A DNA stretch of 56,463 bases from Verrucomicrobiia bacterium (GTDB lineage: Bacteria; Verrucomicrobiota; Verrucomicrobiia; Limisphaerales; DSYF01). Position numbers and translations under genes: made by a program. Positions 1 through 8,035 of the stretch are shown piece after piece. The notes under the pieces were generated by a model, which saw only the letters and a program-made list of their open reading frames with translations, did not search any database and was not told the origin of the DNA. How positions within the stretch are numbered: position 1 is the first letter of the stretch; every line of letters starts with the position of its first letter. The DNA lies in NCBI GenBank assembly GCA_035765895.1, contig DASTWL010000069.1, positions 1-56,463 of the forward strand. Reading direction: 5' to 3'.

Positions 1-2
1 AC

Positions 3-110
3 GACCCGACCGTGTGGCAACACGCCGAAGAAAAACTGAAGCTCAAGCAGATTCAACGCCTCCACCAATCCGCCACCGCCCTCGGCTTTAAACTCATCAC
101 CACCACCTGA
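3..110 (+). CDS. C-terminal end of a gene cut by the left edge
   Basis: An open frame enters from the left edge and stops at TGA 108-110, giving 35 residues that end in LGFKLITTT. It starts with DPTVWQHAEEKLK and is rich in Lys, Gln and Leu, which suggests a helical tail. The codon usage resembles the neighbouring genes. Similar short basic tails occur at the end of some transposases, but there is too little sequence to name a family, so no function is assigned. It converges on the minus-strand gene that ends at 129. Confidence 0.45.
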   Translation, partial: DPTVWQHAEEKLKLKQIQRLHQSATALGFKLITTT

Positions 111-128
111 ACTTACACGCCTAGTTTC

Positions 129-536
129 TTACGAGACCGCGTCCAACTCGTCAATGGCTGGTAAGTGTGCATACATGAATCCGGGTAGCTGGGCATCCCC
201 CAGCGCGAAACCAGTGTCATCAATCTGTCGTGAGTCGCGCAATCCGAGAAGCGCGCCGAGTGCAAGGCAGGCAAACGAGCGGAAAACAGCCGCCGCCTCT
301 CCGTGGTCGTGAAGGTCATGGTCTGAAAGCTCGCCGTCGCATCGGCGACGAATGAACTCGTAGTGCTGGCGTGACCAGTCCTTGGTCGCTCGGTGATATG
401 AGAAACCGACAATCGCCATCTTGATGTCGTCGTCATCCTCTCGATTGGGTGTGGTCAACTGACGCGCTGCGTCGCGGGCAACTGGAAACGCACTCAGCAA
501 CCTCGCGAACTCATCCATTGGCTCGATAGAGGGCAT
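129..536 (-). CDS. Hypothetical protein, about 135 residues
   Basis: A minus-strand frame that I do not recognise. I place the start at the ATG at 534-536 (protein MPSIEPMDEFARLL...), with a second ATG six codons later at 516-518. The frame stays open to 683, but that upstream part translates an intergenic repeat-like GC-rich segment and is unlikely to be coded. The protein is acidic at its start (EDDDD near residue 30). It has a central stretch with Trp, Tyr and His residues (DWSRQHYEFIRRR) and a moderately hydrophobic segment (FACLALGALLGL) that could be a helix of a soluble fold. No signal peptide is visible. It is isolated and faces the partial gene at the left edge. It could be the remnant of a small orphan or cargo gene. 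Confidence 0.5.
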   Translation of the reverse strand: MPSIEPMDEFARLLSAFPVARDAARQLTTPNREDDDDIKMAIVGFSYHRATKDWSRQHYEFIRRRCDGELSDHDLHDHGEAAAVFRSFACLALGALLGLRDSRQIDDTGFALGDAQLPGFMYAHLPAIDELDAVS

Positions 537-877
537 AGGTGCGAGCGGTCTAGACAGTATGGCTTTCGTTGAAGGTGGAAGGGGTGTCTGCTCTCCGGAG
601 CAAACGTGGGTTGCGCCGCGGGAGCGGCGCCGAGCCACCCGTTGTGGGACGCACGCCCCAGACAACGCAGGCACGAAGCGCAAACACCATGAAGACCTAT
701 CTACTCCGCCCGGCCCCGCCCGTCCAGCGCCAAACCCGCCGCGCGGCCAAGCCCGCCGCGGACGTCAGCCTTGGCCGGCCGCTGCCGCCCGCCGCGCCCA
801 GCCCGAACTTTCAGGAAAAGAACTTGCCTTGAGTTTTAATTACGGTAATTTCAGTTCAGACAGAAATAAACGACACC
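537..877. other. Intergenic region with GC-rich repeat-like segment
   Basis: This 341-bp gap separates the minus-strand orphan from the GbsR gene. From about 597 to 672 it holds a dense GC-rich tract with internal self-complementarity (GCGCCGCGGGAGCGGCGCC), resembling dispersed intergenic palindromes seen in Verrucomicrobiota; that resemblance is from memory and unverified. A 47-codon frame at 689-832 (starting MKTYLLRPAPPVQ) is Pro/Arg-rich and unsupported. The last 55 bases hold the probable GbsR promoter. Confidence 0.4.
824..851 (+). promoter_or_regulatory. Candidate GbsR-gene promoter with 13-bp palindrome
   Basis: TTGCCT (824-829) and TAATTT (846-851) are separated by 16 bases and lie 26 bases before the ATG of the GbsR/MarR gene, so they read as a sigma-70-type promoter. 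The perfect odd palindrome AATTACGGTAATT (838-850) covers the spacer end and the -10 box. MarR/GbsR proteins usually bind such short inverted repeats in their own promoter, so autorepression is likely. The box and palindrome are seen; the regulator pairing is inferred. Confidence 0.5.
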
Positions 878-1414
878 ATGCCAAAGCTGAGTCCAGTCCA
901 AGAAAAGTTCATCCTGCACTGGGGCGAGATGGGCACCAAGTGGGGCATCAACCGCACCGTGGCGCAGATTCACGCGTTGTTGTTCATCGCCGAGGCGCCG
1001 CTCAATGCCGACGACCTGGTCGCGACGCTGTCCGTGGCCCGGTCCAACGTCAGCAGCAGCCTGAAGGAATTGCAGGGCTGGGGCATCGTGCGCCGCGTCC
1101 ATGTCATGGGCGACAAGCGGGATCATTTTGAAAGCATGAAGGACGTGTGGGAGATGTTCCGCGTCGTGCTCGACGAGCGCAAGAAGCGCGAGATCGACCC
1201 GACTATCGCCATGCTCCGCGAGTGCGTGGCCGAGGCGGAAAAGGACAAGGCGACCAACGCATACACCGAGCAGAAGCTGCGCGAGCTGGCGGATTTTTTC
1301 GAGACGACGACGGCCTGGTATGGCCAGATCCGTTCGTGGCCGACGGCGGCGCTGAGCAAGTTTGTGAAGGCCGGTGACAAGATCCGCAAGCTGCTGGGCA
1401 TCGGGGGGGACTGA
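878..1414 (+). CDS. GbsR/MarR family transcriptional regulator
   Basis: A 178-residue DNA-binding regulator of the GbsR branch of the MarR superfamily. The winged-helix domain spans about residues 15-105 (GTKWGINRTVAQIHALLF, then the recognition-helix region VARSNVSSSLKELQ and a wing with GIVRRVHVMGDKRDHF). The GbsR family shows exactly this opening, MGTKWGINRT. The C-terminal part is helical with many charges (DERKKREIDP) and probably forms the dimer interface; no ligand-binding domain is fused. The ATG at 878 follows a clear promoter-like region. It lies upstream of the DCC/DUF2071/epimerase genes on the same strand but is separated from them by about 200 bp containing a palindromic repeat, so it may be transcribed with them or alone. 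Its ligand cannot be read from sequence. Confidence 0.9.
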   Translation: MPKLSPVQEKFILHWGEMGTKWGINRTVAQIHALLFIAEAPLNADDLVATLSVARSNVSSSLKELQGWGIVRRVHVMGDKRDHFESMKDVWEMFRVVLDERKKREIDPTIAMLRECVAEAEKDKATNAYTEQKLRELADFFETTTAWYGQIRSWPTAALSKFVKAGDKIRKLLGIGGD

Positions 1415-1495
1415 TGAATAGCCACGTAACAGCAGCATTGATTTCGTCCCATGGTGAACTTCCGCCTCCAACTTTGGATGCGCATTGGAGTAGTG

Positions 1496-1583
1496 AACCC
1501 ACCCCTGGCCCCTCCCAAGAGGGGAACGCGCATGCGATCCCCACCAGTCTGGCTCCCCTCCCAGGAGGGGGCAGGGGTGGGTT
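1496..1583. repeat. Intergenic inverted repeat (30-bp arms)
   Basis: Arms at 1496-1525 and 1554-1583 are reverse complements at about 27 of 30 positions. They start with AACCCACCCCTG and end with CAGGGGTGGGTT, and each arm holds its own smaller C-rich/G-rich hairpin (CCTCCC...GGGG). The 28-base centre carries GCATGC. It lies between the GbsR gene and the DCC gene. The form matches REP/MITE-like non-autonomous palindromes; no coding capacity. Confidence 0.75.
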
Positions 1584-1622
1584 GGCTCCCTGGAATGAAC
1601 ATTTTTTTGAGACCAATTTTCT

Positions 1623-2060
1623 GTGAATACCGAAATGCCAGTAAATGACGCCAGTGCGCGAGGCCGGGTGTTTTACGACGCCGAGTGCCGGTTCTGCGTC
1701 GCCGGCCGGCGGCGCTGGGGCGGGCTGTTCGAGCGGCGCGGGTTTGCCTGGGTGCCGCTGCAAACGCCGGGCACGGCGGCGCGGCTGGGCATCACGGAAA
1801 ACCAGTTGAGGGCGGAAATGTGGCTGCAACGGGCGGATGGTCGCACGTTCAGCGGCGTCGGAGCCTGGAGCGAATTACTGCGCCGCGTGTGGTGGTTGTG
1901 GCCGCTCGGAATGCTGATCGCCCTGCCGGGTTTCAATGCCTTGGCGCGTCTCCTCTACCGCTGGATTGCGCGGAACCGTCATTGTCTGGGCGGGAGTTGC
2001 CAAATTCATTCGCATCCACATCCGACACATCGCCACAGCGCCTTTCTGGAATTGCCATGA
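1623..2060 (+). CDS. DCC-family thiol-disulfide oxidoreductase (DUF393)
   Basis: A 145-residue member of the DCC1-like thiol-disulfide oxidoreductase family, named for the motif Asp-x-x-Cys-x-x-Cys, seen here as YDAECRFC at residues 18-25. The rest follows the family: GVGAWSELLRRVWWLWPLG, then a hydrophobic helix (about 97-117) and a C-terminal second cysteine pair (RHCLGGSC). The frame opens with GTG at 1623, with an ATG four codons later at 1635 as an alternative. The stop overlaps the next start (ATGA), so it is translationally coupled to the DUF2071 gene. Family members are thought to handle thiol redox; the substrate is unknown. With the epimerase and DUF2071 genes it forms a conserved-looking group. 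Confidence 0.9.
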   Translation: MNTEMPVNDASARGRVFYDAECRFCVAGRRRWGGLFERRGFAWVPLQTPGTAARLGITENQLRAEMWLQRADGRTFSGVGAWSELLRRVWWLWPLGMLIALPGFNALARLLYRWIARNRHCLGGSCQIHSHPHPTHRHSAFLELP

Positions 2061-2848
2061 CGACGAACCTCCCGCCCACCGGAGCCCCGCGCCTTCGCCG
2101 GTCATGCCTGGCGGTGCCGGAGGTGCGGGGGGTGATTGAGCGGCGCGTGCTGGTCAACTTTCGTTGCGCGCCGGCAACCGTGGCCGCGCTGCTGCCGCCG
2201 CCGTTCCGGCCCAAACTTGTGGGCGGATTTGCCGTGGCGGGCATCTGCCTCATCCGTCTCACGGCGCTGCGCCCGGCCGGTTTGCCCGCCAGCATCGGGC
2301 TCACCTCCGAGAATGCGGCCCATCGCATTGCCGTGGAATGGGAGGAAAACGGCATCGTGCGCGAGGGCGTGTTCATTCCGCGGCGCGATACGGATTCGTG
2401 GTTGAACCGGCTGGCGGGCGGGCGCCTGTTTCCGGGCGTCCATCAGGCCGCAGCCTTTCGGGTTTGGGAAACCGGCCAGCGGTTCAAGCTGGAAATGCGC
2501 GGCGCGGACGGCACGACATTCGTCCGTGTCTTGGCTCGGTTGACCGACACGCTGCCGCGCGGGTCGGTGTTTGGCACGCTGGCGGGAGCGACGCGCTTCT
2601 TTCAGGCGGGCGCGTTGGGCTGGTCGGCGCGCGCCACGACGGGCGCGTTCGATGGCCTCGAACTGGACTGCGACCTGGGGCACCTGGAGCCGCTCGCCGT
2701 CGAGCATGTCGCCTCGAGTTTCTTCAACGACGCAAGATATTTCCCGCCCGGCACGGCGGAGTTCGACAGCGCGTTTCTCATGCGCAACATCGCGCACCGT
2801 TGGATCGGGCGCGGCCGGATGGAATGCGGGGGAGGCGCGGCACCATGA
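2057..2848 (+). CDS. DUF2071 (YqjF-like) protein, first copy
   Basis: A 263-residue protein starting at the ATG that overlaps the DCC stop (ATGA at 2057-2060). The sequence (FRCAPATVAALLPPPFRPK, later FVRVLARLTDTLPRGSVFG) resembles the DUF2071/YqjF family, related in fold to acetoacetate decarboxylase, but only moderately; it is the more divergent of the two copies here. No signal peptide or membrane helix. The frame extends upstream to 1685, but that part is a shadow of the DCC gene. The stop overlaps the epimerase ATG (ATGA at 2845-2848). Function unknown; the operon setting suggests a shared small-molecule or redox role with the SDR39U1 epimerase. Confidence 0.75.
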   Translation: MTTNLPPTGAPRLRRSCLAVPEVRGVIERRVLVNFRCAPATVAALLPPPFRPKLVGGFAVAGICLIRLTALRPAGLPASIGLTSENAAHRIAVEWEENGIVREGVFIPRRDTDSWLNRLAGGRLFPGVHQAAAFRVWETGQRFKLEMRGADGTTFVRVLARLTDTLPRGSVFGTLAGATRFFQAGALGWSARATTGAFDGLELDCDLGHLEPLAVEHVASSFFNDARYFPPGTAEFDSAFLMRNIAHRWIGRGRMECGGGAAP

Positions 2849-3801
2849 ACCGGCGCATCGTCCTCGCAGGCGGCCGCGGCTTTCTGGGACAGGCGCTGGC
2901 GCGGTGGTTTGGCGGGCGCGGCTGGGAGGTTGTGATGCTGACGCGCACGCCGGCGCGGCGAACGGATGGCGTGTGCGAAGTGGGCTGGGACGGTGAAACG
3001 GTGGCCGATTGGGCCGCCACGTTGGACGGAGCGGCCGCGGTGGTCAACCTCGCGGGCAAGTCGGTGAATTGCCGTTACCACGAACGCAACCGCCGCGAAA
3101 TTCTGGCCTCCCGGCTTGGTCCCACGCGCGTTATCGGTGCCGCCCTCGCGCAATGCACCACGCCGCCACGCGTGTGGCTGAACGCCAGCACGGCGACGAT
3201 CTACCAGCACACGTTGGGTCCGGCGTGGGACGAGGCGGGTGAAGTCGGTGGGACGCCGGAGGCAAAGGACGAATTTCCCGTTGAAGTCGCCACGGCCTGG
3301 GAGCGGGAATTTTTCGATGCGCCGACACCAAACACGCGCAAGGTAGCGCTGCGCACGGCGATGGTGCTGGGCCGCGGGCGCAACAGCGTGTTCCCGATGT
3401 TGCGGCGGTTGACGCGGCTGGGGCTCGGCGGGCGCATGGGCAGTGGCCGGCAGTTTGTTTCGTGGATTCACGAGGCGGATTTCTGCCGGGCCGTGGAATG
3501 GCTCATCGCGCACGGCGAAATCGACGGAGTCGTCAACGTGGCGGCGCCGAATCCACTGACCAATGCGGCGATGATGCGGACGTTCCGCGAATTGTGCGGC
3601 ATGCCGTTCGGGTTGCCCGCGACAAACTGGATGCTGGAGATCGGCGCGGTTTTGCTGCGCACGGAAACGGAACTCATCCTCAAGAGCCGCCGCGTCGTTC
3701 CGGGGCGTTTGCTGGCCGGCGGGTTTGCGTTTCACTTTCCGACGTTCTGCGAGGCGGCAGGGGATCTGATGGGGCTCAAACCAAGGCAGCCAATGGCTTG
3801 A
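2845..3801 (+). CDS. TIGR01777/SDR39U1 family NAD(P)-dependent epimerase
   Basis: A 318-residue atypical extended short-chain dehydrogenase of the TIGR01777 (SDR39U1, YfcH-like) family. The N-terminal Rossmann fold shows GGRGFLG at residues 9-15. Family landmarks follow: VVNLAGKSVNCRY, NASTATIYQHT, EEFFDAPT-type linker, LRTAMVLGRG, and WIHEADFCRAVEWL. The usual YxxxK pair of classical SDRs is not obvious, as expected for this atypical family, so catalytic activity is uncertain. The start ATG overlaps the previous stop; the frame open from 2164 is only a shadow of the DUF2071 gene. The second DUF2071 gene follows after nine bases. The substrate is unknown. Confidence 0.92.
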   Translation: MNRRIVLAGGRGFLGQALARWFGGRGWEVVMLTRTPARRTDGVCEVGWDGETVADWAATLDGAAAVVNLAGKSVNCRYHERNRREILASRLGPTRVIGAALAQCTTPPRVWLNASTATIYQHTLGPAWDEAGEVGGTPEAKDEFPVEVATAWEREFFDAPTPNTRKVALRTAMVLGRGRNSVFPMLRRLTRLGLGGRMGSGRQFVSWIHEADFCRAVEWLIAHGEIDGVVNVAAPNPLTNAAMMRTFRELCGMPFGLPATNWMLEIGAVLLRTETELILKSRRVVPGRLLAGGFAFHFPTFCEAAGDLMGLKPRQPMA

Positions 3802-3810
3802 ACGGCACTG

Positions 3811-4647
3811 ATGTCAAATGTCATGCCCACCCAAAATCAAAACATCAGCCAAGCCGCCCGCGCACGGATGCTTTCGCTGCCCCGCGAACCGTTCCTCGTC
3901 GCGGATTGGCTGAACGTGATGATGATTCACCTCGAAGTGGACGCGGACACGTTGCAGGCGGTCACACCGTTTCAACTCGATCTCTGGCAGGGGCGCGCGT
4001 TTGTGACGCTGGTGGCGTTCACGCTGCGCGGGATGCATCCGCGCTTGGGCGGGCGATGGAGCCGATGGCTTTTCCGTCCGCTCGCGACGCATCGCTTCCT
4101 GAACGTGCGCACTTACGTCAAGCAGGACGGCGAAGCCGGGATTCATTTTCTCGCCGAGTGGCTGGACAGCCGGCTGGCAGTGGAACTTGGGCCGCAGGTT
4201 TTTGGGCTGCCGTATCGGCTTGGGCGCATTGAATATCAAAACGAATGGCAGTCAGGCGGGTTGCGCGGGCGGGTGGCGGATGCAGGGACGGGCGCGGTGC
4301 TGGCGTATCAAGCCGGAGCGGAGCCCGGCGCTCCGGCGTTGAGGGAGTGCGCCCCCGGCTCGCTGGACGAGTGGTTAATGGAACGTTACACCGCATTCAA
4401 TTGCATGCGCGGCCGGCGGTTGTTCTTTCGCGTCTGGCATGAACCCTGGCCGCAAGTCCCGGTCCTCGTCCGTCTCGCGGATCGCCGTCTGTTGACGGCT
4501 CATTGGCCGCTTTTTCATGACGCGCCGGTGGCGGGGGCCAATTACAGCCCCGGCGTGCGCGCGGTCTGGATGGGCTGGCCGCACCGGCTTGGTTGCGGGA
4601 CTTTCAGGCTGCCAACTATGGCTTGTCGGCCCGGGGCGGTTCGCTAA
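3811..4647 (+). CDS. YqjF family protein (DUF2071), second copy
   Basis: A 278-residue protein with typical DUF2071/YqjF features: an N-terminal ADWLNVMMIHLEVDADTLQ, then FVTLVAFTLRGMHPR, FLNVRTYVK and GIHFLAEWLDSRLAVELGPQVFGLPY, and a C-terminal ERYTAFNCMRGRRLFFRVWHEPWP. The start at 3811 is nine bases after the epimerase stop; a second ATG lies at 3823. No export signal. It ends the five-gene group; asnS starts 15 bases later and may be co-transcribed. Two DUF2071 proteins of different length in one operon suggest distinct ligands or a heteromeric complex (inference). Biochemical function unknown. Confidence 0.85.
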   Translation: MSNVMPTQNQNISQAARARMLSLPREPFLVADWLNVMMIHLEVDADTLQAVTPFQLDLWQGRAFVTLVAFTLRGMHPRLGGRWSRWLFRPLATHRFLNVRTYVKQDGEAGIHFLAEWLDSRLAVELGPQVFGLPYRLGRIEYQNEWQSGGLRGRVADAGTGAVLAYQAGAEPGAPALRECAPGSLDEWLMERYTAFNCMRGRRLFFRVWHEPWPQVPVLVRLADRRLLTAHWPLFHDAPVAGANYSPGVRAVWMGWPHRLGCGTFRLPTMACRPGAVR

Positions 4648-4662
4648 GACTTTGCGCACCTG

Positions 4663-6024
4663 ATGCGCACACTGATCAAACACGCCCTTGCCGCGACGGA
4701 GCCGCGCGAAACCATCACGCTTGGCGGCTGGGTTCGCACGCGTCGAGACAACAAAGGCTTCAGCTTTCTCGAACTCAACGACGGCTCCTGCCTCGCCAGC
4801 ATTCAAGTGGTGGCCGATGCGGGCATTCCCGGCTACGAGCGCATCGCGGAATTCACCACCGGGGCCTCGGCCATCGTCGAAGGCGCGCTCGTGGCGTCCC
4901 CGGCGGCGGGGCAGAAATGGGAGGTGAAGGCCGCACACATCCGGCTCATCGGCGGTGCGGACGCCAGCTATCCGTTGCAGAAGAAGGGGCACACGCTGGA
5001 GTTTCTGCGGAGCATTGCGCATTTGCGGCCGCGCTCGAACCTGTTTGGCGCCGTCTTTCGCACGCGCAGCCAGCTGGCTTACGCGGTGCACGAGTTCTTT
5101 CAGCGCCGCGACTTTGTTTACGTCCACACGCCGGTCATCACGGCGAGCGATTGCGAGGGCGCGGGTGAGATGTTCCGCGTCACAACGCTCAAGGGCAACA
5201 TCGACGATCAGCCGACGACGGATTTCTTCGGGAAAAAGGCTTATCTCACCGTGAGCGGCCAGCTCGAAGGCGAGACGTTTGCGTGCGCGTTGTCGAACAT
5301 TTACACGTTCGGCCCGACGTTTCGCGCGGAGAACTCGAACACGGCCCGGCACGCGGCGGAGTTTTGGATGATCGAGCCGGAGATGGCCTTCTGCGACTTG
5401 CGGGGCGACATGGATCTGGCCGAGGAGTTCATCAAGTCACTCGCCAAATATGCGCTGGAGCATTGCGCCGAGGACCTGGCGTTCTTCGCGAAGTTCGTGG
5501 ACAAGGGCCTGCACGAGCGGCTGAAGTTCGTCGTCGAACGGCCGTTTGTGCGTGTGCCCTACACCGAGGCGGTGGAAATTCTCACGCAGAGCGGGAAGAA
5601 GTTCGAGTTCCCGGTGGCTTACGGCCAGAACCTGCAATCCGAGCACGAGCGCTTCCTGACCGAGGAGCATTTCAAATCGCCGACGACGGTTTTCAATTAC
5701 CCGCGCGAGATCAAGCCGTTCTACATGCGCGTGAACGACGACGGCAAAACGGTCACGGCGATGGATGTGCTGGTGCCGGGCATTGGCGAGGTGATTGGCG
5801 GCGCGCAGCGCGAGGAGCGGCCCGACGTGCTGGAGCAGCAGATGCAGCACCACAAGCTGAATCCCGCCGATTACTGGTGGTATGCCGAGCTGCGGAAATA
5901 CGGCACCGTGCCGCACGCGGGCTTCGGCCTGGGGTTTGAGCGGCTGATCATGTTCCTGACCGGTGTGGCCAACATTCGCGACGTGATTCCGTTCGCGCGC
6001 ACCCCCGGCAATGCCGAGTTTTGA
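4663..6024 (+). CDS. asnS: Asparagine--tRNA ligase
   Basis: Charges tRNA-Asn with asparagine in the cytoplasm. The 453-residue length is usual for bacterial AsnRS. An OB-fold anticodon-binding domain covers about residues 10-115 ([20 protein letters not shown]), followed by the class II core: motif 1 around [20 protein letters not shown], motif 2 around [20 protein letters not shown], and motif 3 near the C terminus ([15 protein letters not shown]). The [13 protein letters not shown] stretch is typical of AsnRS rather than AspRS, as is the absence of a GAD insertion. The ATG at 4663 gives the correct N terminus. The downstream phosphatase frame overlaps the stop only if its upstream start is used. 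Confidence 0.97.
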   Translation: MRTLIKHALAATEPRETITLGGWVRTRRDNKGFSFLELNDGSCLASIQVVADAGIPGYERIAEFTTGASAIVEGALVASPAAGQKWEVKAAHIRLIGGADASYPLQKKGHTLEFLRSIAHLRPRSNLFGAVFRTRSQLAYAVHEFFQRRDFVYVHTPVITASDCEGAGEMFRVTTLKGNIDDQPTTDFFGKKAYLTVSGQLEGETFACALSNIYTFGPTFRAENSNTARHAAEFWMIEPEMAFCDLRGDMDLAEEFIKSLAKYALEHCAEDLAFFAKFVDKGLHERLKFVVERPFVRVPYTEAVEILTQSGKKFEFPVAYGQNLQSEHERFLTEEHFKSPTTVFNYPREIKPFYMRVNDDGKTVTAMDVLVPGIGEVIGGAQREERPDVLEQQMQHHKLNPADYWWYAELRKYGTVPHAGFGLGFERLIMFLTGVANIRDVIPFARTPGNAEF

Positions 6025-6065
6025 AATTGAAACGGCGGGCGACCCGCGCTAAACCGGGTCAACCC

Positions 6066-6890
6066 ATGAACCCATCCGGCCGCCAGCCCGTCAGTCGTCG
6101 CGCCGCCCTTGTGCGGCTGGGCCGGCTGGGGCTGATGGCGGGCGTGCTGGGCCCGCTGGCGCTGCGGAGCTGGGCGAAGCCGGCGAAGTCCGAATTCAAA
6201 TTCCTCGTCGTCAATGACACCCACTACCTGACGGATGAGTGCGGGCGTTATCTGGCCGGGCTCGTGCGCCAGATGAACGGGGAAGGAGCGGACTTCGTGT
6301 TGCACGCGGGCGATCTCACCGACCAGGGCGAGCCCGCGCATCTGACGGCGGTGCGGAAGATTTTTGCCGGGCTGGACGGATCGTTTTATCCGGTCATTGG
6401 CAATCATGATTACCTCACACCGAAGGACCGGCACGGCTACACGGCCGCGTTTCCGCGCCGATTGAACTACTCGTTTGAACGCCACGGCTGGCAGTTCATC
6501 GGCCTCGATACCACGCAGGGTCAGGAGTATTTCAACACCCGCATCCAGCCGGCGACGTTCAAGGCGCTGGCCGGCATCCAGCGGCGTCTCGACAAGGCCA
6601 AACCGACGGTGGTGTTCACGCATTTTCCGCTCTGTGCCAGCGTGCGCACGCGACCCGTCAACGCCGACGATTTGCTGGTGCAATTCGACGGCTGGAACGT
6701 GAGGGCGATGTTCAGCGGCCACTTCCACGGCTTCACCGAATGCGAGCGCGGCGCGGCCCGGCTGACCACCGATCGCTGCTGCTCGCTCAAGCGGAACAAC
6801 CACGACGGCGCCAGGGAAAAGGGCTACTTCGTCTGCACCGCGAAGGCGGGGGAATTGGCCCGCCAGTTCGTCGAATACAAGGGCGTCTGA
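6066..6890 (+). CDS. Secreted calcineurin-like metallophosphoesterase
   Basis: A 274-residue metallophosphoesterase with all core motifs in order: NDTHY (D-x-H), HAGDLTD (GD-x-x-D), IGNHDY (GNH-D/E), FTHFPL and SGHFHGF (GH-x-H), the ligands of a dimetal centre. The N terminus has a Tat-type twin-arginine signal (VSRRAALVRLGRLG) followed by a hydrophobic stretch and AKPAKS, so the enzyme is probably exported folded with metal in place. I chose the ATG at 6066, because the frame from 6021 would put 15 basic residues before the signal and overlap asnS. The substrate (phosphomonoester, phosphodiester or pyrophosphate) cannot be told from sequence. The ABC importer genes follow after 74 bases. Confidence 0.88.
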   Translation: MNPSGRQPVSRRAALVRLGRLGLMAGVLGPLALRSWAKPAKSEFKFLVVNDTHYLTDECGRYLAGLVRQMNGEGADFVLHAGDLTDQGEPAHLTAVRKIFAGLDGSFYPVIGNHDYLTPKDRHGYTAAFPRRLNYSFERHGWQFIGLDTTQGQEYFNTRIQPATFKALAGIQRRLDKAKPTVVFTHFPLCASVRTRPVNADDLLVQFDGWNVRAMFSGHFHGFTECERGAARLTTDRCCSLKRNNHDGAREKGYFVCTAKAGELARQFVEYKGV

Positions 6891-6964
6891 GCGCGGGCGT
6901 GGCGGCGGCGGCGCGGTGGCGATTCGGGATTCCCAAAGGCGCGCCGGTGGGGTAGCTTGGCAGC

Positions 6965-8035
6965 GTGAGACACAGGAATGGATTTCCTGTTCGCGGCCTT
7001 GCCCGAGGTGTGCTTTGCGGGTGGATGGCCGCTTTTTTGTTCATCAGCCTCAACCTTCGCGCCGCGGAAAAAACCGTCATCCGCGTCGGTCATTTTCCGA
7101 ATCTGACGCACGCGCAGGGCGTCATCGCGCACGGGCTGTCGCGGGCGGGCCGCGGCTGGTTCGAGGAACGGCTCGGCACCAACGTTACCGTGCAGTGGTT
7201 CGTGTATAACGCCGGTCCAAGCGCGATGGAGGCCATCCTGACCAAGTCGCTCGACCTGGCCTACGTCGGACCCAACCCCGCCCTCAACGCCTTCATCAAA
7301 ACCGACGGGCAGGAAATCCGCATCGTGGCGGGCGCGTGCAGCGGTGGCGCGGCGTTGGTGGTGCAGCCGGACGGGCGCATCAAAACCGATGCGGATTTCA
7401 AGGGGCGCCGGGTGGCGACGCCGCAAATGGGCAACACGCAGGACGTGGCGGCGCGCGCGTGGCTGCGCAGCAAGGGTTTCAAGGTGACGCTCACCGGCGG
7501 CGACGTGCGCGTCATTCCCACCACCAACCCCGATCAACTCACGCTGTTCCAACGCGGTGATCTGGACGCGGTGTGGACGGTCGAACCGTGGGTGACACGG
7601 CTGGAACTCGAAGCCGGCGCGAAGGTGTATCTGGAGGAATCCTCGCTCTGGCCGGACACGGGCGGGCGCTACGTGACCACGCATCTGGTCACCAGCGTGC
7701 GTTTTCTCGACACGCAACGTGATTTGCTCGCGCGCTTCGTGGCGGCGCACGTGGAACTGACAGAATGGATCCGCGCGCATCCGGACGAGGCCCGCCGGTT
7801 GTTGAACGATGAATTGAAGGCCGAGATGGGCCGCGCGTTGCCCGAAACCGTTTTGACGCAGGCGTGGCGCCGGCTGGAATTTACCTGCGATCCCGTGCGC
7901 GCGTCGTTGCTGAAATCCGCCGCGGATGCGCAGCGCGTCGGGCTGCTGCGGGAAACGCCGGACCTCGCCCGGATTTATGTGCTGAATCCGCTCAACAGCG
8001 CCCTGCGCGCGCGCCAGTTGCCGGAGATCAAATGA
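6965..8035 (+). CDS. NitT/TauT-type ABC transporter, substrate-binding protein
   Basis: A 356-residue periplasmic solute-binding protein of the SsuA/TauA/NrtA group. The body shows family signatures: VIRVGHFPNLTHAQGVIAHGL at the start of the mature domain, VQWFVYNAGPSAMEAI, LDLAYVGPNPALNAF, and VDPDQLTLF-like TTNPDQLTLFQRGDLDAVWTVEPW. Such proteins bind aliphatic sulfonates, taurine, nitrate or related anions; which one is not visible. The start is GTG at 6965, giving a basic N terminus and a hydrophobic signal segment cut after about NLRAA. An ATG at 7025 would remove the positive charge. The stop overlaps the ATPase ATG (ATGA), so the three transporter genes form a coupled operon. Confidence 0.92.
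   Translation: MRHRNGFPVRGLARGVLCGWMAAFLFISLNLRAAEKTVIRVGHFPNLTHAQGVIAHGLSRAGRGWFEERLGTNVTVQWFVYNAGPSAMEAILTKSLDLAYVGPNPALNAFIKTDGQEIRIVAGACSGGAALVVQPDGRIKTDADFKGRRVATPQMGNTQDVAARAWLRSKGFKVTLTGGDVRVIPTTNPDQLTLFQRGDLDAVWTVEPWVTRLELEAGAKVYLEESSLWPDTGGRYVTTHLVTSVRFLDTQRDLLARFVAAHVELTEWIRAHPDEARRLLNDELKAEMGRALPETVLTQAWRRLEFTCDPVRASLLKSAADAQRVGLLRETPDLARIYVLNPLNSALRARQLPEIK

Noticed and set aside
689-832. 47-codon frame starting MKTYLLRP
   Set aside because: Pro/Arg/Ala-rich, no ribosome site or conserved feature that I can see; kept only as a remark in the intergenic entry.
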